Part shown: one piece after another, positions 11,530-20,840 of the stretch
Layout of the letters: each line of letters starts with the position of its first letter
How positions within the stretch are numbered: position 1 is the stretch's first letter
Source: Xanthobacteraceae bacterium
Lineage (GTDB): Bacteria; Pseudomonadota; Alphaproteobacteria; Rhizobiales; Xanthobacteraceae
Assembly (NCBI GenBank): GCA_024508855.1
Contig: JANINJ010000026.1
Span: 1 to 64,000, forward strand
DNA: 64,000 nt
Reading direction: 5' to 3'
Program-made: the position numbers and the translations under genes
The notes under the pieces: model-generated
The model's input: the letters and a program-made list of their open reading frames with translations, nothing else
What the model was told of the DNA's origin: nothing
Database searches by the model: none

Positions 11530-12297
11530 ATGCGCATTCTTTGCACCAATGACGACGGCATTCACGCGCCGGGGCTGCAGATCGTCGAACAGATCGCGAA
11601 GGCCTTGTCGGACGATGTCTGGGTGGTGGCGCCCGAACTCGATCAGTCCGGCGTCTCGCATTCGCTGTCGCTGAACGATCCGCTGCGGCTGCGCGAAGTC
11701 GGCCCGCGCCATTTCGCGGTGCGCGGCACGCCGACCGATTGCGTTATCATGGGCGCGCGGCACATTTTGAAAGACAAGCAGCCGGACCTCGTGCTGTCCG
11801 GCGTCAACAAGGGCCGCAACGCTGCGGAAGACGTGGTCTATTCCGGCACCATCGCAGGCGCGCTGGAAGGCACTATTCTCGGCCTGCCGTCGTTCGCGCT
11901 GTCGCAGGAATTCTCGTTCGAGACGCGCAGCAGTCCGACCTGGGAAACCGGCCTGCAGTTCGGACCGCAGATCATCCGCAAGGTGATGGAAGCGGGCGTG
12001 CCGAAGAACACCGTCATCAACGTCAACTTTCCGTCGTGTCCGCCGGAAGAAGTCGCGGGCGTGCTGGTGACGCGGCAGGGCAAGCGCAATCTCGGCTTCC
12101 TGAAGGTCGACGAGCGGCGCGACGGCCGCGGCAATCCATATTTCTGGATCGGCTTCGAGCGGCTGGCGATGGTGGATGCCCCGGCGGAAGGTACCGATCT
12201 CGCCGCGCTGGCGTCGAAGCACATCTCGGTCACGCCGCTGCGTCTCGATCGCACAGACGACGTGTTCTCGGAGAAATTGACGGCGACGTTGAAGTAG
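11530..12297 (+). CDS. surE: 5'/3'-nucleotidase SurE
   Basis: A stationary-phase survival nucleoside 5'-monophosphatase, metal-dependent and cytoplasmic. It begins [16 protein letters not shown], in which the N-D-D cluster (residues 7-9) binds the divalent metal. [25 protein letters not shown] is the other signature, with the conserved Ser and Asn metal/phosphate ligands. It has 255 residues, normal length. In this bacterial group surE is commonly followed by pcm and a LytM lipoprotein, as here, but a minus-strand response regulator is placed between surE and pcm. Confidence 0.95.
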   Translation: MRILCTNDDGIHAPGLQIVEQIAKALSDDVWVVAPELDQSGVSHSLSLNDPLRLREVGPRHFAVRGTPTDCVIMGARHILKDKQPDLVLSGVNKGRNAAEDVVYSGTIAGALEGTILGLPSFALSQEFSFETRSSPTWETGLQFGPQIIRKVMEAGVPKNTVINVNFPSCPPEEVAGVLVTRQGKRNLGFLKVDERRDGRGNPYFWIGFERLAMVDAPAEGTDLAALASKHISVTPLRLDRTDDVFSEKLTATLK

Positions 12298-12348
12298 GGG
12301 AAGGCCGCAAGCCGTCTCTGCTGTCACAGGAACGACGCGGCGTTTGGT

Positions 12349-12726
12349 TCAAGCCGCAGCGCTACCGAGCGCCTTCTCGATCATGCCCGCGAGCATGTCC
12401 ATCTGAAATGGCTTCTGCAGTGCTGGGCGGCTGCGGAATTCCTCGGGAATACCCTGCACGCCGTAGCCGGTGACGAAAACGAACGGCAGCCGGCGCGCCT
12501 CGATGGTCTTGGCCACCGGGGTGACGACCTTGCCGTTGACGTTGACGTCGAGGATCGCGACGTCGAAACGGGCGGATTGGGCCAGTTTGACGGCCTCGTC
12601 GATATCGCTGGCCTCGGCGGTGACGGTGTAGCCAAGGTCTTCCAGCATTTCCGCGACCATCATGCGGATCATCGCCTCGTCCTCGACGAGGAAGACAGCG
12701 CCGATCTTCCGCTTGGGTGTCGTCAT
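12349..12726 (-). CDS. Single-domain response regulator (CheY-like receiver)
   Basis: A 125-residue stand-alone receiver domain. The acidic pair is in VEDEAMIRMMVAEML (about residues 13-27), the phospho-acceptor Asp in VAILDVNVNG (about residue 58), the T in FVFVTGYG (about residue 86), and the Lys in PALQKPF (about residue 105). All five switch residues can be assigned. It has no output domain. The start at 12726 has AGGA just upstream, and an in-frame ATG further upstream would add about 35 unlike residues. No histidine kinase is adjacent. It is convergent to surE and divergent from pcm. Confidence 0.9.
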   Translation of the reverse strand: MTTPKRKIGAVFLVEDEAMIRMMVAEMLEDLGYTVTAEASDIDEAVKLAQSARFDVAILDVNVNGKVVTPVAKTIEARRLPFVFVTGYGVQGIPEEFRSRPALQKPFQMDMLAGMIEKALGSAAA

Positions 12727-12985
12727 GATGTCCTGCCCGGTTCCCCGCTCAAGTTCGCAAATTATACCGGCGAAAGCAATCTTCGCCGTAGCGTGTCGTC
12801 CGACGCTCATCCGGCGAGCCGGAATACGCAAGCAGCGCGACCGGTGCTTGTGTTACTGCGGGCAGCCGCGAAATTCTGTAAACTTATCCGCGCTATGGCT
12901 TGTGAAGCATTCGGCGTGAAGGCGCTGCGTCGTGGCGGCGACACCGTACCTGTCTAGAATGATCCGATGCATTTGCGAGGCTGCC

Positions 12986-13639
12986 ATGCCGTCTGCCGAT
13001 AAACTGCCCTCGGAAAAGCTGATGCTGCAGCTCAGCCTGCGCCGGCGCGGCATCAGCGATCGCGCCGTGCTGCGCGCGATGGAGGAGGTGCCGCGCGACC
13101 TGTTCGTCGAGACGCCGGATCGAGACTCCGCGTGGTGCGATACCGCCCTCGGCATCGCCTGCGGGCAGACCATCAGCCAGCCGTTCGTCGTCGCCTATAT
13201 GACAGAGCAGTTACAGCTCGGGTCGAAGCACCGGGTGCTCGAACTCGGCACCGGTTCCGGCTATCAGGCGGCGATCCTGTCGCGGCTGTGCGGCAGCGTG
13301 CTGTCGGTGGAGCGGTTTCGGACGCTGGCGGATCGTGCCCGGCAGCGGCTGGAGCAGATCGAATGTCACAATGTCGAGGTGATGCTGGCCGACGGCCTCA
13401 ATCTCCCGGACAACATCCGGCCGTTCGACCGCATCATCGTCACCGCCGCGATGCGGGAGATACCGGCCTCGCTGACCGACCGGCTGGAGGACGACGGCAT
13501 CCTGGTCGCGCCGGTCGGACCGCCCGACGGCCGCCAGACCCTGGTGCGTGTGCAGCGCACCGCCGAAGGCATCGTGCGCCGGGAACTCGTCGATGTGCGG
13601 TTCGTGCCGGCGCTGCCGGGCCTTGCGCGCGAAATGTAG
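12986..13639 (+). CDS. pcm: Protein-L-isoaspartate O-methyltransferase
   Basis: A SAM-dependent repair methyltransferase acting on isoaspartyl residues of aged proteins. It has 217 residues. The SAM-binding motif I is [15 protein letters not shown], preceded by [14 protein letters not shown], which is diagnostic for PCMT. A later motif is [10 protein letters not shown]. The start at 12986 has GCGAGG at 12975-12980, and longer in-frame starts (12932) lack a site. It is followed by the LytM lipoprotein in the classic surE-pcm-nlpD order. Confidence 0.93.
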   Translation: MPSADKLPSEKLMLQLSLRRRGISDRAVLRAMEEVPRDLFVETPDRDSAWCDTALGIACGQTISQPFVVAYMTEQLQLGSKHRVLELGTGSGYQAAILSRLCGSVLSVERFRTLADRARQRLEQIECHNVEVMLADGLNLPDNIRPFDRIIVTAAMREIPASLTDRLEDDGILVAPVGPPDGRQTLVRVQRTAEGIVRRELVDVRFVPALPGLAREM

Positions 13640-13763
13640 GCGGATTTGGCGTCTGGATAACTTTCGCCGGAATGGTGAATCGAATCCCTCGACTCTTAAA
13701 GGCTTATTTACTGCCGCTGTGTTTACTCAAATTTGTAGTTGAGTTGCGTAAGAGTGAGTAACC

Positions 13764-15149
13764 ATGTCGCGCATAGTCGAGTTGCTTTACTCGCGTCAGA
13801 CCCCGCGGATCGCGGTGCTGGCGCTGATGTCGATCGGTTTCAGTGGCTGCAGCGCCGATATGTCGACGCGGTTCGCGCAGGACCCGCTCTCCAACCCGTT
13901 CTCGTCCCGCTCTGAAGCCACCGGTTCGGTGCAGGCGCCTTACGCCGCGCCGACGCCGCGGGTCGAGCGGCGCGAACTTCCGCAATATCGCCGCCCGGCC
14001 TATTCGTCCTCGGAATTGCCGCCGCCGGTCTCTGCGCCGCAGAGCTATCCGGTGTCGTCCGGCGTGTCCGGAGGTGGGCGCGGGGTAGGGTCCTATGCGC
14101 CGCCCTCGCGACCGGCGATCGAATCCACCGGTACCACCACGCCGCGTTCGGTCGCGGCAGCGCGCCCTGCGGGGCATGAGCGCGGCACCACCATCATCGT
14201 CGGCACCAGCGATACGCTCGAAGGCATAGCGCACCGTTACCATGTTTCCTCGGCCGAGATCCTTCGCGCCAACGGCTACCGGGGGCCGCGCACGCTGCAG
14301 CCCGGCCAGCAGCTGGTCATTCCGCGCCAGACCGCTGCCGCGCAGCCGGCTGCTGCTGCACCGGCGGCCCGGGTCGCTACCGCTTCGACGCCCGGCACGC
14401 ATTACGTCAACCGCGGCGATACGCTGATGAGCATCGCCCGCCACAACCACGTGTCGGTGGCGGAACTCGCGCGCGCCAATCATCTGTCGCCGTCCGCGCC
14501 GCTCAAACTCGGCACCCGGATCGTCGTGCCCAGCAAGCGGGTTGCGGAAGCCGCTCCGGTGACCATGGGCGCGCCTGCCGCACCGCTCGGTGCGACCGCT
14601 CCGTCCGTCGCCGCCGCACCGGTGCAGCCAGTGCAAGCAGCAGCGCCGGCACAGGTTGCGCAGGCTCCCGCCGAGCCGGTCCAGAAGGCTCGCCTCGCCA
14701 GTGCGGTCGAAACACCCGCCGCTGCGGCGGCTCCCTCCGCGGTGAAGTCCGCGGAAGCCACCGGCGCACTGCCGACGTTCCGCTGGCCGGTCCGTGGCCG
14801 CATCATCGCGGCCTACGGCGCCAAGACCAACGGCAAGTCCAATGACGGCATCAACGTCGCGGTGCCGGAAGGCACGCCGGTCAAGGCAGCGGAAGATGGC
14901 GTCGTCGCTTATGCAGGCAACGAGCTGAAGGGATACGGCAACCTGATCCTGGTGCGGCACGCCAACGGCTATGTCACCGCCTATGCTCACGCAAGCCAAC
15001 TGCTGGTGAAGCGCGGTGAAACCATCAAGCGCGGTCAGGTGATCGCCAAGTCGGGTCAGTCGGGTGAGGCGGGATCGCCGCAACTGCACTTCGAGATCCG
15101 CAAGGGATCGTCGCCGGTCGATCCGATGCAATTCCTCAGCGGCGCGTGA
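13764..15149 (+). CDS. NlpD-like lipoprotein: two LysM domains and degenerate LytM (M23)
   Basis: A 461-residue envelope protein. The N-terminal signal ends with an FSGC lipobox near residue 29. Two LysM glycan-binding modules follow (about residues 149-192 and 213-257: TIIVGTSDTLEGIAHRYHVS and HYVNRGDTLMSIARHNHVS), then an Ala/Pro linker and a LytM fold from about residue 340 (FRWPVRGRIIAAYG). The normal zinc site HxGxD region reads SNDGINVAVPEG, so the first His and the Asp are lost, and the later motif is QLHFEI rather than HLHF. This matches amidase activators of the NlpD/EnvC type rather than active endopeptidases. It sits directly after pcm. Confidence 0.88.
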   Translation: MSRIVELLYSRQTPRIAVLALMSIGFSGCSADMSTRFAQDPLSNPFSSRSEATGSVQAPYAAPTPRVERRELPQYRRPAYSSSELPPPVSAPQSYPVSSGVSGGGRGVGSYAPPSRPAIESTGTTTPRSVAAARPAGHERGTTIIVGTSDTLEGIAHRYHVSSAEILRANGYRGPRTLQPGQQLVIPRQTAAAQPAAAAPAARVATASTPGTHYVNRGDTLMSIARHNHVSVAELARANHLSPSAPLKLGTRIVVPSKRVAEAAPVTMGAPAAPLGATAPSVAAAPVQPVQAAAPAQVAQAPAEPVQKARLASAVETPAAAAAPSAVKSAEATGALPTFRWPVRGRIIAAYGAKTNGKSNDGINVAVPEGTPVKAAEDGVVAYAGNELKGYGNLILVRHANGYVTAYAHASQLLVKRGETIKRGQVIAKSGQSGEAGSPQLHFEIRKGSSPVDPMQFLSGA

Positions 15150-15180
15150 GCGCGCCGTTTCAGGTCCAATATCGGAAGAC

Positions 15181-15267
15181 GTCATGGCCGGGCTTGTCCC
15201 GGCCATTTACGTTTTCCTGCTGAAATACGCCAAGACGTCGATGCCCGGGCCGAGCCCGGGCATGACG
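15181..15267. repeat. Bipartite REP-like palindrome, copy 4
   Basis: An ATGGCCGGG/CCCGGCCAT hairpin (15184-15206) and an ATGCCCGGG/CCCGGGCAT hairpin (about 15241-15263) in mirror orientation, joined by a ~34-base spacer and bounded by gtc and gac. It lies between the convergent LytM lipoprotein and DUF815 genes, where it could end both transcripts. It shares the ATGCCCG variant with the half copy at 8791. Confidence 0.8.
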
Positions 15268-15288
15268 AGGGTTTGACTGCGCCGAAGA

Positions 15289-16272
15289 CTACTTCGCCGT
15301 CAGCCGCACGCCCATGCGGCCTGCCAGTTCCTGCGTGAACTGCCAGGCGACGCGGCCGGAGCGTGAGCCGCGCGTCGTCGACCACTCCAGTGCCTCGCGT
15401 TCGAGTTCGTCGTCGTCGACCTTGATGCCGAAGTGGCTGCAATAGCCGCGCACCATAGCGAGGTATTCGTCCTGGCTGCACTTGTGGAAGCCGAGCCACA
15501 GGCCGAAGCGATCCGACAACGAGACTTTCTCCTCGACCGCTTCGCCCGGATTGATCGCGGTGGAGCGCTCGTTCTCCACCATCTCGCGCGCCAGCAGGTG
15601 GCGGCGATTGGACGTTGCATAGAGGATGACGTTGTCGGGACGGCCTTCGATGCCGCCTTCGAGCACCGCCTTGAGCGATTTGTAGGACGCATCGTTGCCA
15701 TCGAACGACAGGTCGTCGCAGAACACGATGAACATGAAGTCCGATGCGCGCAGCAACGACATCAGCGTCGGCAGGCTCTCGATGTCCTCGCGATGGATTT
15801 CGATCAGCTTGAGCCGGCCGTCGACATCGGGCCGCGCGTTGACGCTGGCATGCGCCGCCTTGACCAGCGACGACTTGCCCATGCCTCGTGCGCCCCACAA
15901 CAACGCGTTGTTGGCGGGCAGGCCGGTGGCGAAACGCTCGGTATTCTCGATCAGGATGTCGCGCATCCGGTCGACGCCCTTGAGCAGGCCGAGCTCGACA
16001 CGATTGACCTTCGGCACCGGAATCAACCGGCCGCTCGGATGCCAGATGAAGGCCTCGGCCGAGGCCAACGAATCTGCCGCCGATGTGGCCGGTACGCCGG
16101 CCGATAGATGCGCGGCGATGGTCTCGAGCGCGCGGGCGATGCGCTCGTCGGTCGCGGCTGGGGCGGCCGATCTGGCGGGGGTCGGGGGACGTTTTGTCGC
16201 GCCGGAGCGGGGTTTGGCCGCAGCGGCACGGGAAGGGGCGCGAACGCTGGTTTTACGGGTCTTTTTTGACAT
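15289..16272 (-). CDS. DUF815-family AAA+ ATPase
   Basis: A 327-residue cytoplasmic ATPase of the DUF815 family. The N-terminal ~45 residues are basic and Ala/Pro-rich (MSKKTRKTSVRAPSR...). The core has Walker A GARGMGKSSLVKA (around residue 125) and Walker B FIVFCDDLSF, followed by an arginine-finger region. FIWHPSGRLIPVPKVNRVEL precedes the ATPase, typical of the family. The biological role of the family is not established to my knowledge. The start at 16272 is chosen because upstream in-frame sequence is unlike coding sequence. It is divergent from yajC. Confidence 0.85.
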   Translation of the reverse strand: MSKKTRKTSVRAPSRAAAAKPRSGATKRPPTPARSAAPAATDERIARALETIAAHLSAGVPATSAADSLASAEAFIWHPSGRLIPVPKVNRVELGLLKGVDRMRDILIENTERFATGLPANNALLWGARGMGKSSLVKAAHASVNARPDVDGRLKLIEIHREDIESLPTLMSLLRASDFMFIVFCDDLSFDGNDASYKSLKAVLEGGIEGRPDNVILYATSNRRHLLAREMVENERSTAINPGEAVEEKVSLSDRFGLWLGFHKCSQDEYLAMVRGYCSHFGIKVDDDELEREALEWSTTRGSRSGRVAWQFTQELAGRMGVRLTAK

Positions 16273-16466
16273 CTTTTGGGTTCCTTGCGCAGCACCCTTA
16301 TCGGCCCTTGTGGCAGGCCGCAAGCCGGGCAAACGAAGGCCATAGGGATAAAGGCAGGCGGCGTTGCAATTGGGAGCGCGGCCGCTATAGTCCGCGCGAA
16401 TTTGCCTGAAACCGGGCCTGACGCCATGGCGCGCCGGTTTGCTTCCATTTCACAAGGAATCTCTTG

Positions 16467-16832
16467 ATGCTGATTACCCCTGCTTTTGCTCAGGCCGCCG
16501 GTGCCGCCGGCGACACCAACAGCATGTTGATGTCGCTGCTGCCGTTCGCGCTGATCTTCGTCATCATGTATTTCCTGATTCTGCGGCCGCAGCAGCGCAA
16601 GGTGAAAGAGCACAACGATCTGGTGAAGAATATCCGCCGTGGTGACACGGTTGTGACCAACGGGGGGCTTGTCGGCAAGGTCACGAAGGTGGTGGATGAC
16701 GAGCAGATCGAATTCGAAATCTCGGACGGGGTCCGGGTGCGGCAGATGCGGCAGATGATCTCCGGCGTCCGGACCAAGGGCGAGCCGGCCAAGGACAAGG
16801 GCGAAGCCGCGAAGGATGCTTCCGCGAGCTAA
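16467..16832 (+). CDS. yajC: Preprotein translocase subunit YajC
   Basis: A small accessory subunit of the SecDF-YajC complex, 121 residues. It has one membrane helix (LMSLLPFALIFVIMYFLILRPQQRKVKEH), where FLILRPQQ is diagnostic, followed by a compact domain with GDTVVTNGGLVGKV. ATG 16467 is chosen over the adjacent TTG at 16464, with AAGGA about nine bases before. It is followed by secD and secF, the usual order. Confidence 0.95.
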   Translation: MLITPAFAQAAGAAGDTNSMLMSLLPFALIFVIMYFLILRPQQRKVKEHNDLVKNIRRGDTVVTNGGLVGKVTKVVDDEQIEFEISDGVRVRQMRQMISGVRTKGEPAKDKGEAAKDASAS

Positions 16833-16881
16833 CGTCCAATTGTCGTCGCTGCAATTCCGGAAAGTCTGACGGGTCAACTCC

Positions 16882-18480
16882 ATGTTGTATTTTACGCGGT
16901 GGAAGGCGCTGGCGATTATCGCAACGGCGCTGCTGGTTTGCCTTTGCGCCGTTCCGAACTTCTTCCCCGAGTCGACCGTGAAGACCTGGCCGAAATGGGC
17001 GCAGCGCCATCTTGTGCTGGGCCTCGACCTGCAGGGCGGCTCGCACATCCTGCTCGAAGTCGACGCCAAGTCGGTCAAGAAGGACAAGCTCGATCAGGTG
17101 CGCGACGATACCCGTCGGTCGCTGCGTGAAGCGCGGATCGGTTACACCGGGCTCGCGGTGAAGCAGGACGCGGTCGAAGTTCGCGTCAAGGAACCGGACC
17201 TTGAGAAGGCGCTGGCCAAACTGCGTGAACTGTCTCAGCCGCTCGGCGGCATTCTCGGTTCGAACGGGCAGCGCAGCCTCGAGGTCAGCGATGCCGGTGG
17301 CGGCCTCATCCGCATGACGGTGCCGCCGGCCGCGATCAACGATCGCATCCGGCAGTCGGTCGATCAGTCGATCCAGATCGTCGAGCGCCGCGTCAACGAA
17401 CTCGGCACCGTGGAGCCGCTGATCCAGCGGCAGGGGCTGGACCGCATCCTGGTGCAGGTGCCCGGTCTGCAGGATCCGACCCGCCTGAAGGAATTGCTCG
17501 GCAAGACCGCGAAGCTCGACTTCCGCATGGTCGATACGTCCGTGCCGGCGGAGCAGGCGGTGCAGGGTAACGTCCCGGCCGATTCCGAAGTGCTGATGAG
17601 TTCGACGGAGCCCAAGGTTCCCTATGTCATCAAGAAGGAAGTGCTGGTTTCCGGCGCCGATCTCACCGATGCGCAGCCGGGCTTCGACCAGCGCACCAGC
17701 GAACCGATCGTGAGCTTCCGCTTCAACACGTCCGGTGCGCGCAAGTTCGCTGATGCCACGCTGAAGAATGTCGGCCAGCCGTTCGCCATCGTGCTCGACA
17801 ACGAGGTGATTTCGGCGCCGGTTATCCGCGAGCCGATCACCGGCGGTTCGGGACAGATTTCCGGCAACTTCACGGTGCAGCAGGCCAACGACCTCGCGAT
17901 CCTGCTGCGCGCCGGTGCGCTGCCTGCGCCGCTGACCATCATCGAGGAGCGCACTGTCGGTCCCGGCCTCGGCCAGGACTCGATCGAGAAGGGCGAGCTT
18001 GCCGCCTATGTCGGATCGATCCTCGTCATCGTCTTCATGCTGCTGACCTACCGGCTGTTCGGCGTGTTCGCCAACATCGCGGTGGCGATCAACGTGGCGA
18101 TGATCTTTGGCGTGCTGTCGCTTCTGAACGCGACGCTGACGCTGCCCGGCATTGCCGGCATCGTGCTGACCGTCGGCATCGCGGTGGACTCCAACGTGCT
18201 GATCTATGAGCGCATCCGGGAAGAGTTGCGTGGCGGCCGCACCGCGATCTCGGCGATCGACGCCGGGTTCAAGCGGGCGCTGGCAACTATTCTGGATTCC
18301 AACATCACCACCTTCATCGCCGCCGCCGTTCTGTTCTACATCGGCACCGGCCCGGTACGCGGCTTCGCCGTCACCCTCGGCATCGGCATCATCACCACGG
18401 TGTTCACCGCCTTCGAGGTGACCCGGCTGATCGTCGCCGGATGGGTGCGGTGGAAGCGGCCGCAAAACGTGCCGATTTGA
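16882..18480 (+). CDS. secD: Protein translocase subunit SecD
   Basis: An RND-type membrane subunit that uses the proton gradient to help proteins leave the Sec channel on the periplasmic side. It has 532 residues with a first helix near residues 7-25, the LGLDLQGGSHILLEVD signature, a large periplasmic P1 domain and a C-terminal bundle of five helices containing GIAVDSNVLIYERIREEL. It lies between yajC and secF with short gaps. Confidence 0.96.
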   Translation: MLYFTRWKALAIIATALLVCLCAVPNFFPESTVKTWPKWAQRHLVLGLDLQGGSHILLEVDAKSVKKDKLDQVRDDTRRSLREARIGYTGLAVKQDAVEVRVKEPDLEKALAKLRELSQPLGGILGSNGQRSLEVSDAGGGLIRMTVPPAAINDRIRQSVDQSIQIVERRVNELGTVEPLIQRQGLDRILVQVPGLQDPTRLKELLGKTAKLDFRMVDTSVPAEQAVQGNVPADSEVLMSSTEPKVPYVIKKEVLVSGADLTDAQPGFDQRTSEPIVSFRFNTSGARKFADATLKNVGQPFAIVLDNEVISAPVIREPITGGSGQISGNFTVQQANDLAILLRAGALPAPLTIIEERTVGPGLGQDSIEKGELAAYVGSILVIVFMLLTYRLFGVFANIAVAINVAMIFGVLSLLNATLTLPGIAGIVLTVGIAVDSNVLIYERIREELRGGRTAISAIDAGFKRALATILDSNITTFIAAAVLFYIGTGPVRGFAVTLGIGIITTVFTAFEVTRLIVAGWVRWKRPQNVPI

Positions 18481-18496
18481 GAATGCGGAGTCGGCT

Positions 18497-19594
18497 GTGA
18501 CACACTGGATTTTGCTGGGCCTCGCTGGTCTGATCGTGGTGCTGACGCTGCTCAGCATCTTCAACGTGCTGCCGTCGCTGCGCATCGTGCCGGACGACAC
18601 CCATTTCGACTTCACGCAGTTTCGGCGCATCAGCTTTCCGATCTCGGCGGTGCTCTCGATCTGCGCGATCACGCTGTTCTTCACTCACGGGCTGAACTTC
18701 GGCATCGACTTCAAGGGCGGCACGCTGCTCGAAGTGCAGAACAAGGCCGGCCCCGCCGATCTCGCCAAGATGCGTTCGACGCTGAGCGCGCTTGGCCTCG
18801 GCGAGGTGCAATTGCAGCAGTTCGGCAGCCCCGACAACGTGCTGATCCGCGTGGCGGAGCAGCCGGGCGGCGACGAGGCGCAGCAGGCGGCCGTGCAGAA
18901 GGTGCGCGGTGCACTGGGTGACAATGTGGAATACCGCCGCGTCGAGGTGGTCGGCCCGCGCGTCTCCGGCGAGTTGCTTGCCTACGGCATGCTCGGCCTG
19001 ATCCTCGCCATCGTCGGCATCCTGATCTATCTCTGGTTCCGGTTCGAATGGCAGTTCGCGCTCGGCGCCATGGTCGCCAACGTGCATGACATCGTGTTGA
19101 CGATCGGCTTCATGTCGATCTCGCAGGTCGATTTCGACCTCACCAGTATCGCGGCGCTGCTCACCATTCTCGGCTATTCGCTCAATGATACCGTGGTCAT
19201 CTACGACCGTATCCGCGAAATGCTGCGGCGCTACAAGAAGATGCCGATGCCGGAGCTGCTCAACGAGTCGATCAACTCGACATTGTCGCGCTCGATCATC
19301 ACCCACGTCACGGTGACGCTGGCGTTGCTGGCGCTGCTCCTGTTCGGCGGCAACGCGATCCACAGCTTCACGGCGGTGATGATGTTCGGCGTGGTGCTGG
19401 TCGGCACCTACACCTCGATCTTCATCGCGGCGCCGATCCTGATCTATCTCAATGTCGGCATTCATCGCGAAGACGCGGCGCCGGAGAAGCCCGCCAAGGG
19501 CGAACTGCCTGCCGCCAAATCGTCTGCAGCAAAGGCGGACCAGCCCGCGAAAGCCGCCAAGGCCGAGAAGTCGCCGAAGCCTGCGAAGCGCTGA
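18497..19594 (+). CDS. secF: Protein translocase subunit SecF
   Basis: The partner of SecD in the export-assisting complex. It has 365 residues and a GTG start at 18497. The signatures are NFGIDFKGGTLLEVQ after the first helix and YSLNDTVVIYDRIREML in the RND-like helix bundle. The C-terminus carries a Lys/Ala-rich cytoplasmic tail (last ~45 residues). The next gene begins two bases after its stop, suggesting one transcript through 20840. Confidence 0.96.
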   Translation: MTHWILLGLAGLIVVLTLLSIFNVLPSLRIVPDDTHFDFTQFRRISFPISAVLSICAITLFFTHGLNFGIDFKGGTLLEVQNKAGPADLAKMRSTLSALGLGEVQLQQFGSPDNVLIRVAEQPGGDEAQQAAVQKVRGALGDNVEYRRVEVVGPRVSGELLAYGMLGLILAIVGILIYLWFRFEWQFALGAMVANVHDIVLTIGFMSISQVDFDLTSIAALLTILGYSLNDTVVIYDRIREMLRRYKKMPMPELLNESINSTLSRSIITHVTVTLALLALLLFGGNAIHSFTAVMMFGVVLVGTYTSIFIAAPILIYLNVGIHREDAAPEKPAKGELPAAKSSAAKADQPAKAAKAEKSPKPAKR

Positions 19595-19596
19595 CC

Positions 19597-19980
19597 ATGC
19601 CGTCGCCGTCGGACGCTCCGCATCTTCCGAGATCGGCGCCGATCGATGCCTACGGCGCGGGCGGCTTTCGCTTTGCGGACATGTCGCATCGCGGCTCGCT
19701 GCTGTGCCTGCCGGATGCGATCTGGGCGTGGCCGGTCACCAGGCCGCAGGATATCGACCGCGCATCGCTGCTACGGGTCTTCGAGGCGGCATCCGGCATC
19801 GATTCGCTGATTATCGGCACCGGCAACGACGTCTGGCTGATGCCGAACGATCTGCGCGAGGCGTTGCGCCGGCATCACGTCGGCGTCGATACGATGCAGA
19901 CCGGTGCTGCGATCCGGACTTACAACATCATGATCGGTGAGCGACGGCGCGTCGCGGCGGCGCTGATCGCCGTACCATGA
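19597..19980 (+). CDS. Mth938-like domain protein (NDUFAF3-related)
   Basis: A 127-residue cytoplasmic protein of the Mth938-like (DUF498) fold. The core includes IDAYGAGGFRFADMSHRGSL, DSLIIGTGNDVWLM and the C-terminal VDTMQTGAAIRTYNIM, all typical. The mitochondrial relative NDUFAF3 assists complex I assembly. A bacterial role in respiratory complex assembly is inference. It starts two bases after secF and overlaps the next gene by ATGA (19977-19980). Confidence 0.88.
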   Translation: MPSPSDAPHLPRSAPIDAYGAGGFRFADMSHRGSLLCLPDAIWAWPVTRPQDIDRASLLRVFEAASGIDSLIIGTGNDVWLMPNDLREALRRHHVGVDTMQTGAAIRTYNIMIGERRRVAAALIAVP

Positions 19981-20840
19981 GCAGCGCCGCAGCGAACGGC
20001 GATGCGGCGGACTTCTGCGCTGCCGAGGTGCGGCTGCATGACTTTCCGCGCTATGCCGCGACATTATTCGTGACGCCCGAGCAGCGCCGCGCGTTGCTCG
20101 CGCTCTCAGCCTTCAATGTCGAGGTCTCGCGCGTGCGCGAACATATCCGTCAGCCGCTTGCGGGCGAAATCCGCCTGCAATGGTGGACCGACATGCTGGC
20201 GGGCAGCGGCCACGGCTATGTCGAAGGCAATCCAGTGGCAGCCGAACTGCTGCATGCGATCAAGGCCTACGATCTCCCGGTGGCACGGCTGACGCGGCTG
20301 ATCGAGGAGCATCAGTTCGATCTTTACAACGATCCGATGCCGACGCGAGAGGCGCTGGCCTCTTATCTCGACGGCACCGTCGCGCCGCTGTTTTCGCTAG
20401 CCGCGAAAATTCTCGGCGGGCAATCGCCGGAGATCGAGCACGTCGCGCGCCACGCCGGGCAGGCGGCAGGCGCGGCGGAGGTGATCGCGACGCTCGCTGC
20501 GGATGCATCGCGCCGGCAACTGTTCGTGCCGGTCGAACTGCTCGAGGCGCACGGCGCCAATGTCGAGGAAATGTTTTCCGGTATCGAGACGCCGATGTTG
20601 CGCGCGACCCTCGACCAGTTCATCGACGAGGCGATGACGCATCTCGACGCGGCGATGAAGGAGATGAAGGACGTTGCACCTGATGTGCACCGCGCATTCC
20701 TGCCGCTGGTGTTCACGCGGCGCAGGCTGGAGACGGCACGCCAGCCCGATTACCAACTGTTCGTGCCGCATGCGACATCGCGGCTGCGGGTGCTGTGGAC
20801 CTTGTGGCGCGCGTCGCGGTCGACGTTATTTCGCGGCTGA
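19977..20840 (+). CDS. Squalene/phytoene synthase family protein (NDUFAF6-like)
   Basis: A 287-residue isoprenoid-synthase fold protein. Recognisable segments are DYPRYAATLFVT-like (DFPRYAATLFV), REHIRQPLAGEIRLQWWTDML and QFDLYNDPMPTREALASYL. The Asp-rich DxxxD motifs of true phytoene synthases are not evident (YNDPM in place of the first), as in NDUFAF6 and its bacterial relatives. Coupling by ATGA to an NDUFAF3-like gene supports a complex I assembly role rather than carotenoid synthesis, but this is inference. Its 3' end overlaps the opposite-strand gene by 15 bases. Confidence 0.82.
   Translation: MSSAAANGDAADFCAAEVRLHDFPRYAATLFVTPEQRRALLALSAFNVEVSRVREHIRQPLAGEIRLQWWTDMLAGSGHGYVEGNPVAAELLHAIKAYDLPVARLTRLIEEHQFDLYNDPMPTREALASYLDGTVAPLFSLAAKILGGQSPEIEHVARHAGQAAGAAEVIATLAADASRRQLFVPVELLEAHGANVEEMFSGIETPMLRATLDQFIDEAMTHLDAAMKEMKDVAPDVHRAFLPLVFTRRRLETARQPDYQLFVPHATSRLRVLWTLWRASRSTLFRG

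Noticed and set aside
16681-18684. 667-codon open frame antisense to secD
   Set aside because: A high-G+C shadow of secD: the composition is His/Arg/Asp-rich and unlike any family, there is no ribosome-binding site, and secD on the other strand is certain.
19977-20840. Carotenoid or hopanoid synthase
   Set aside because: Asp-rich catalytic motifs are not evident, and there are no other isoprenoid genes nearby. The pairing with an Mth938-like gene favours an assembly-factor relative.
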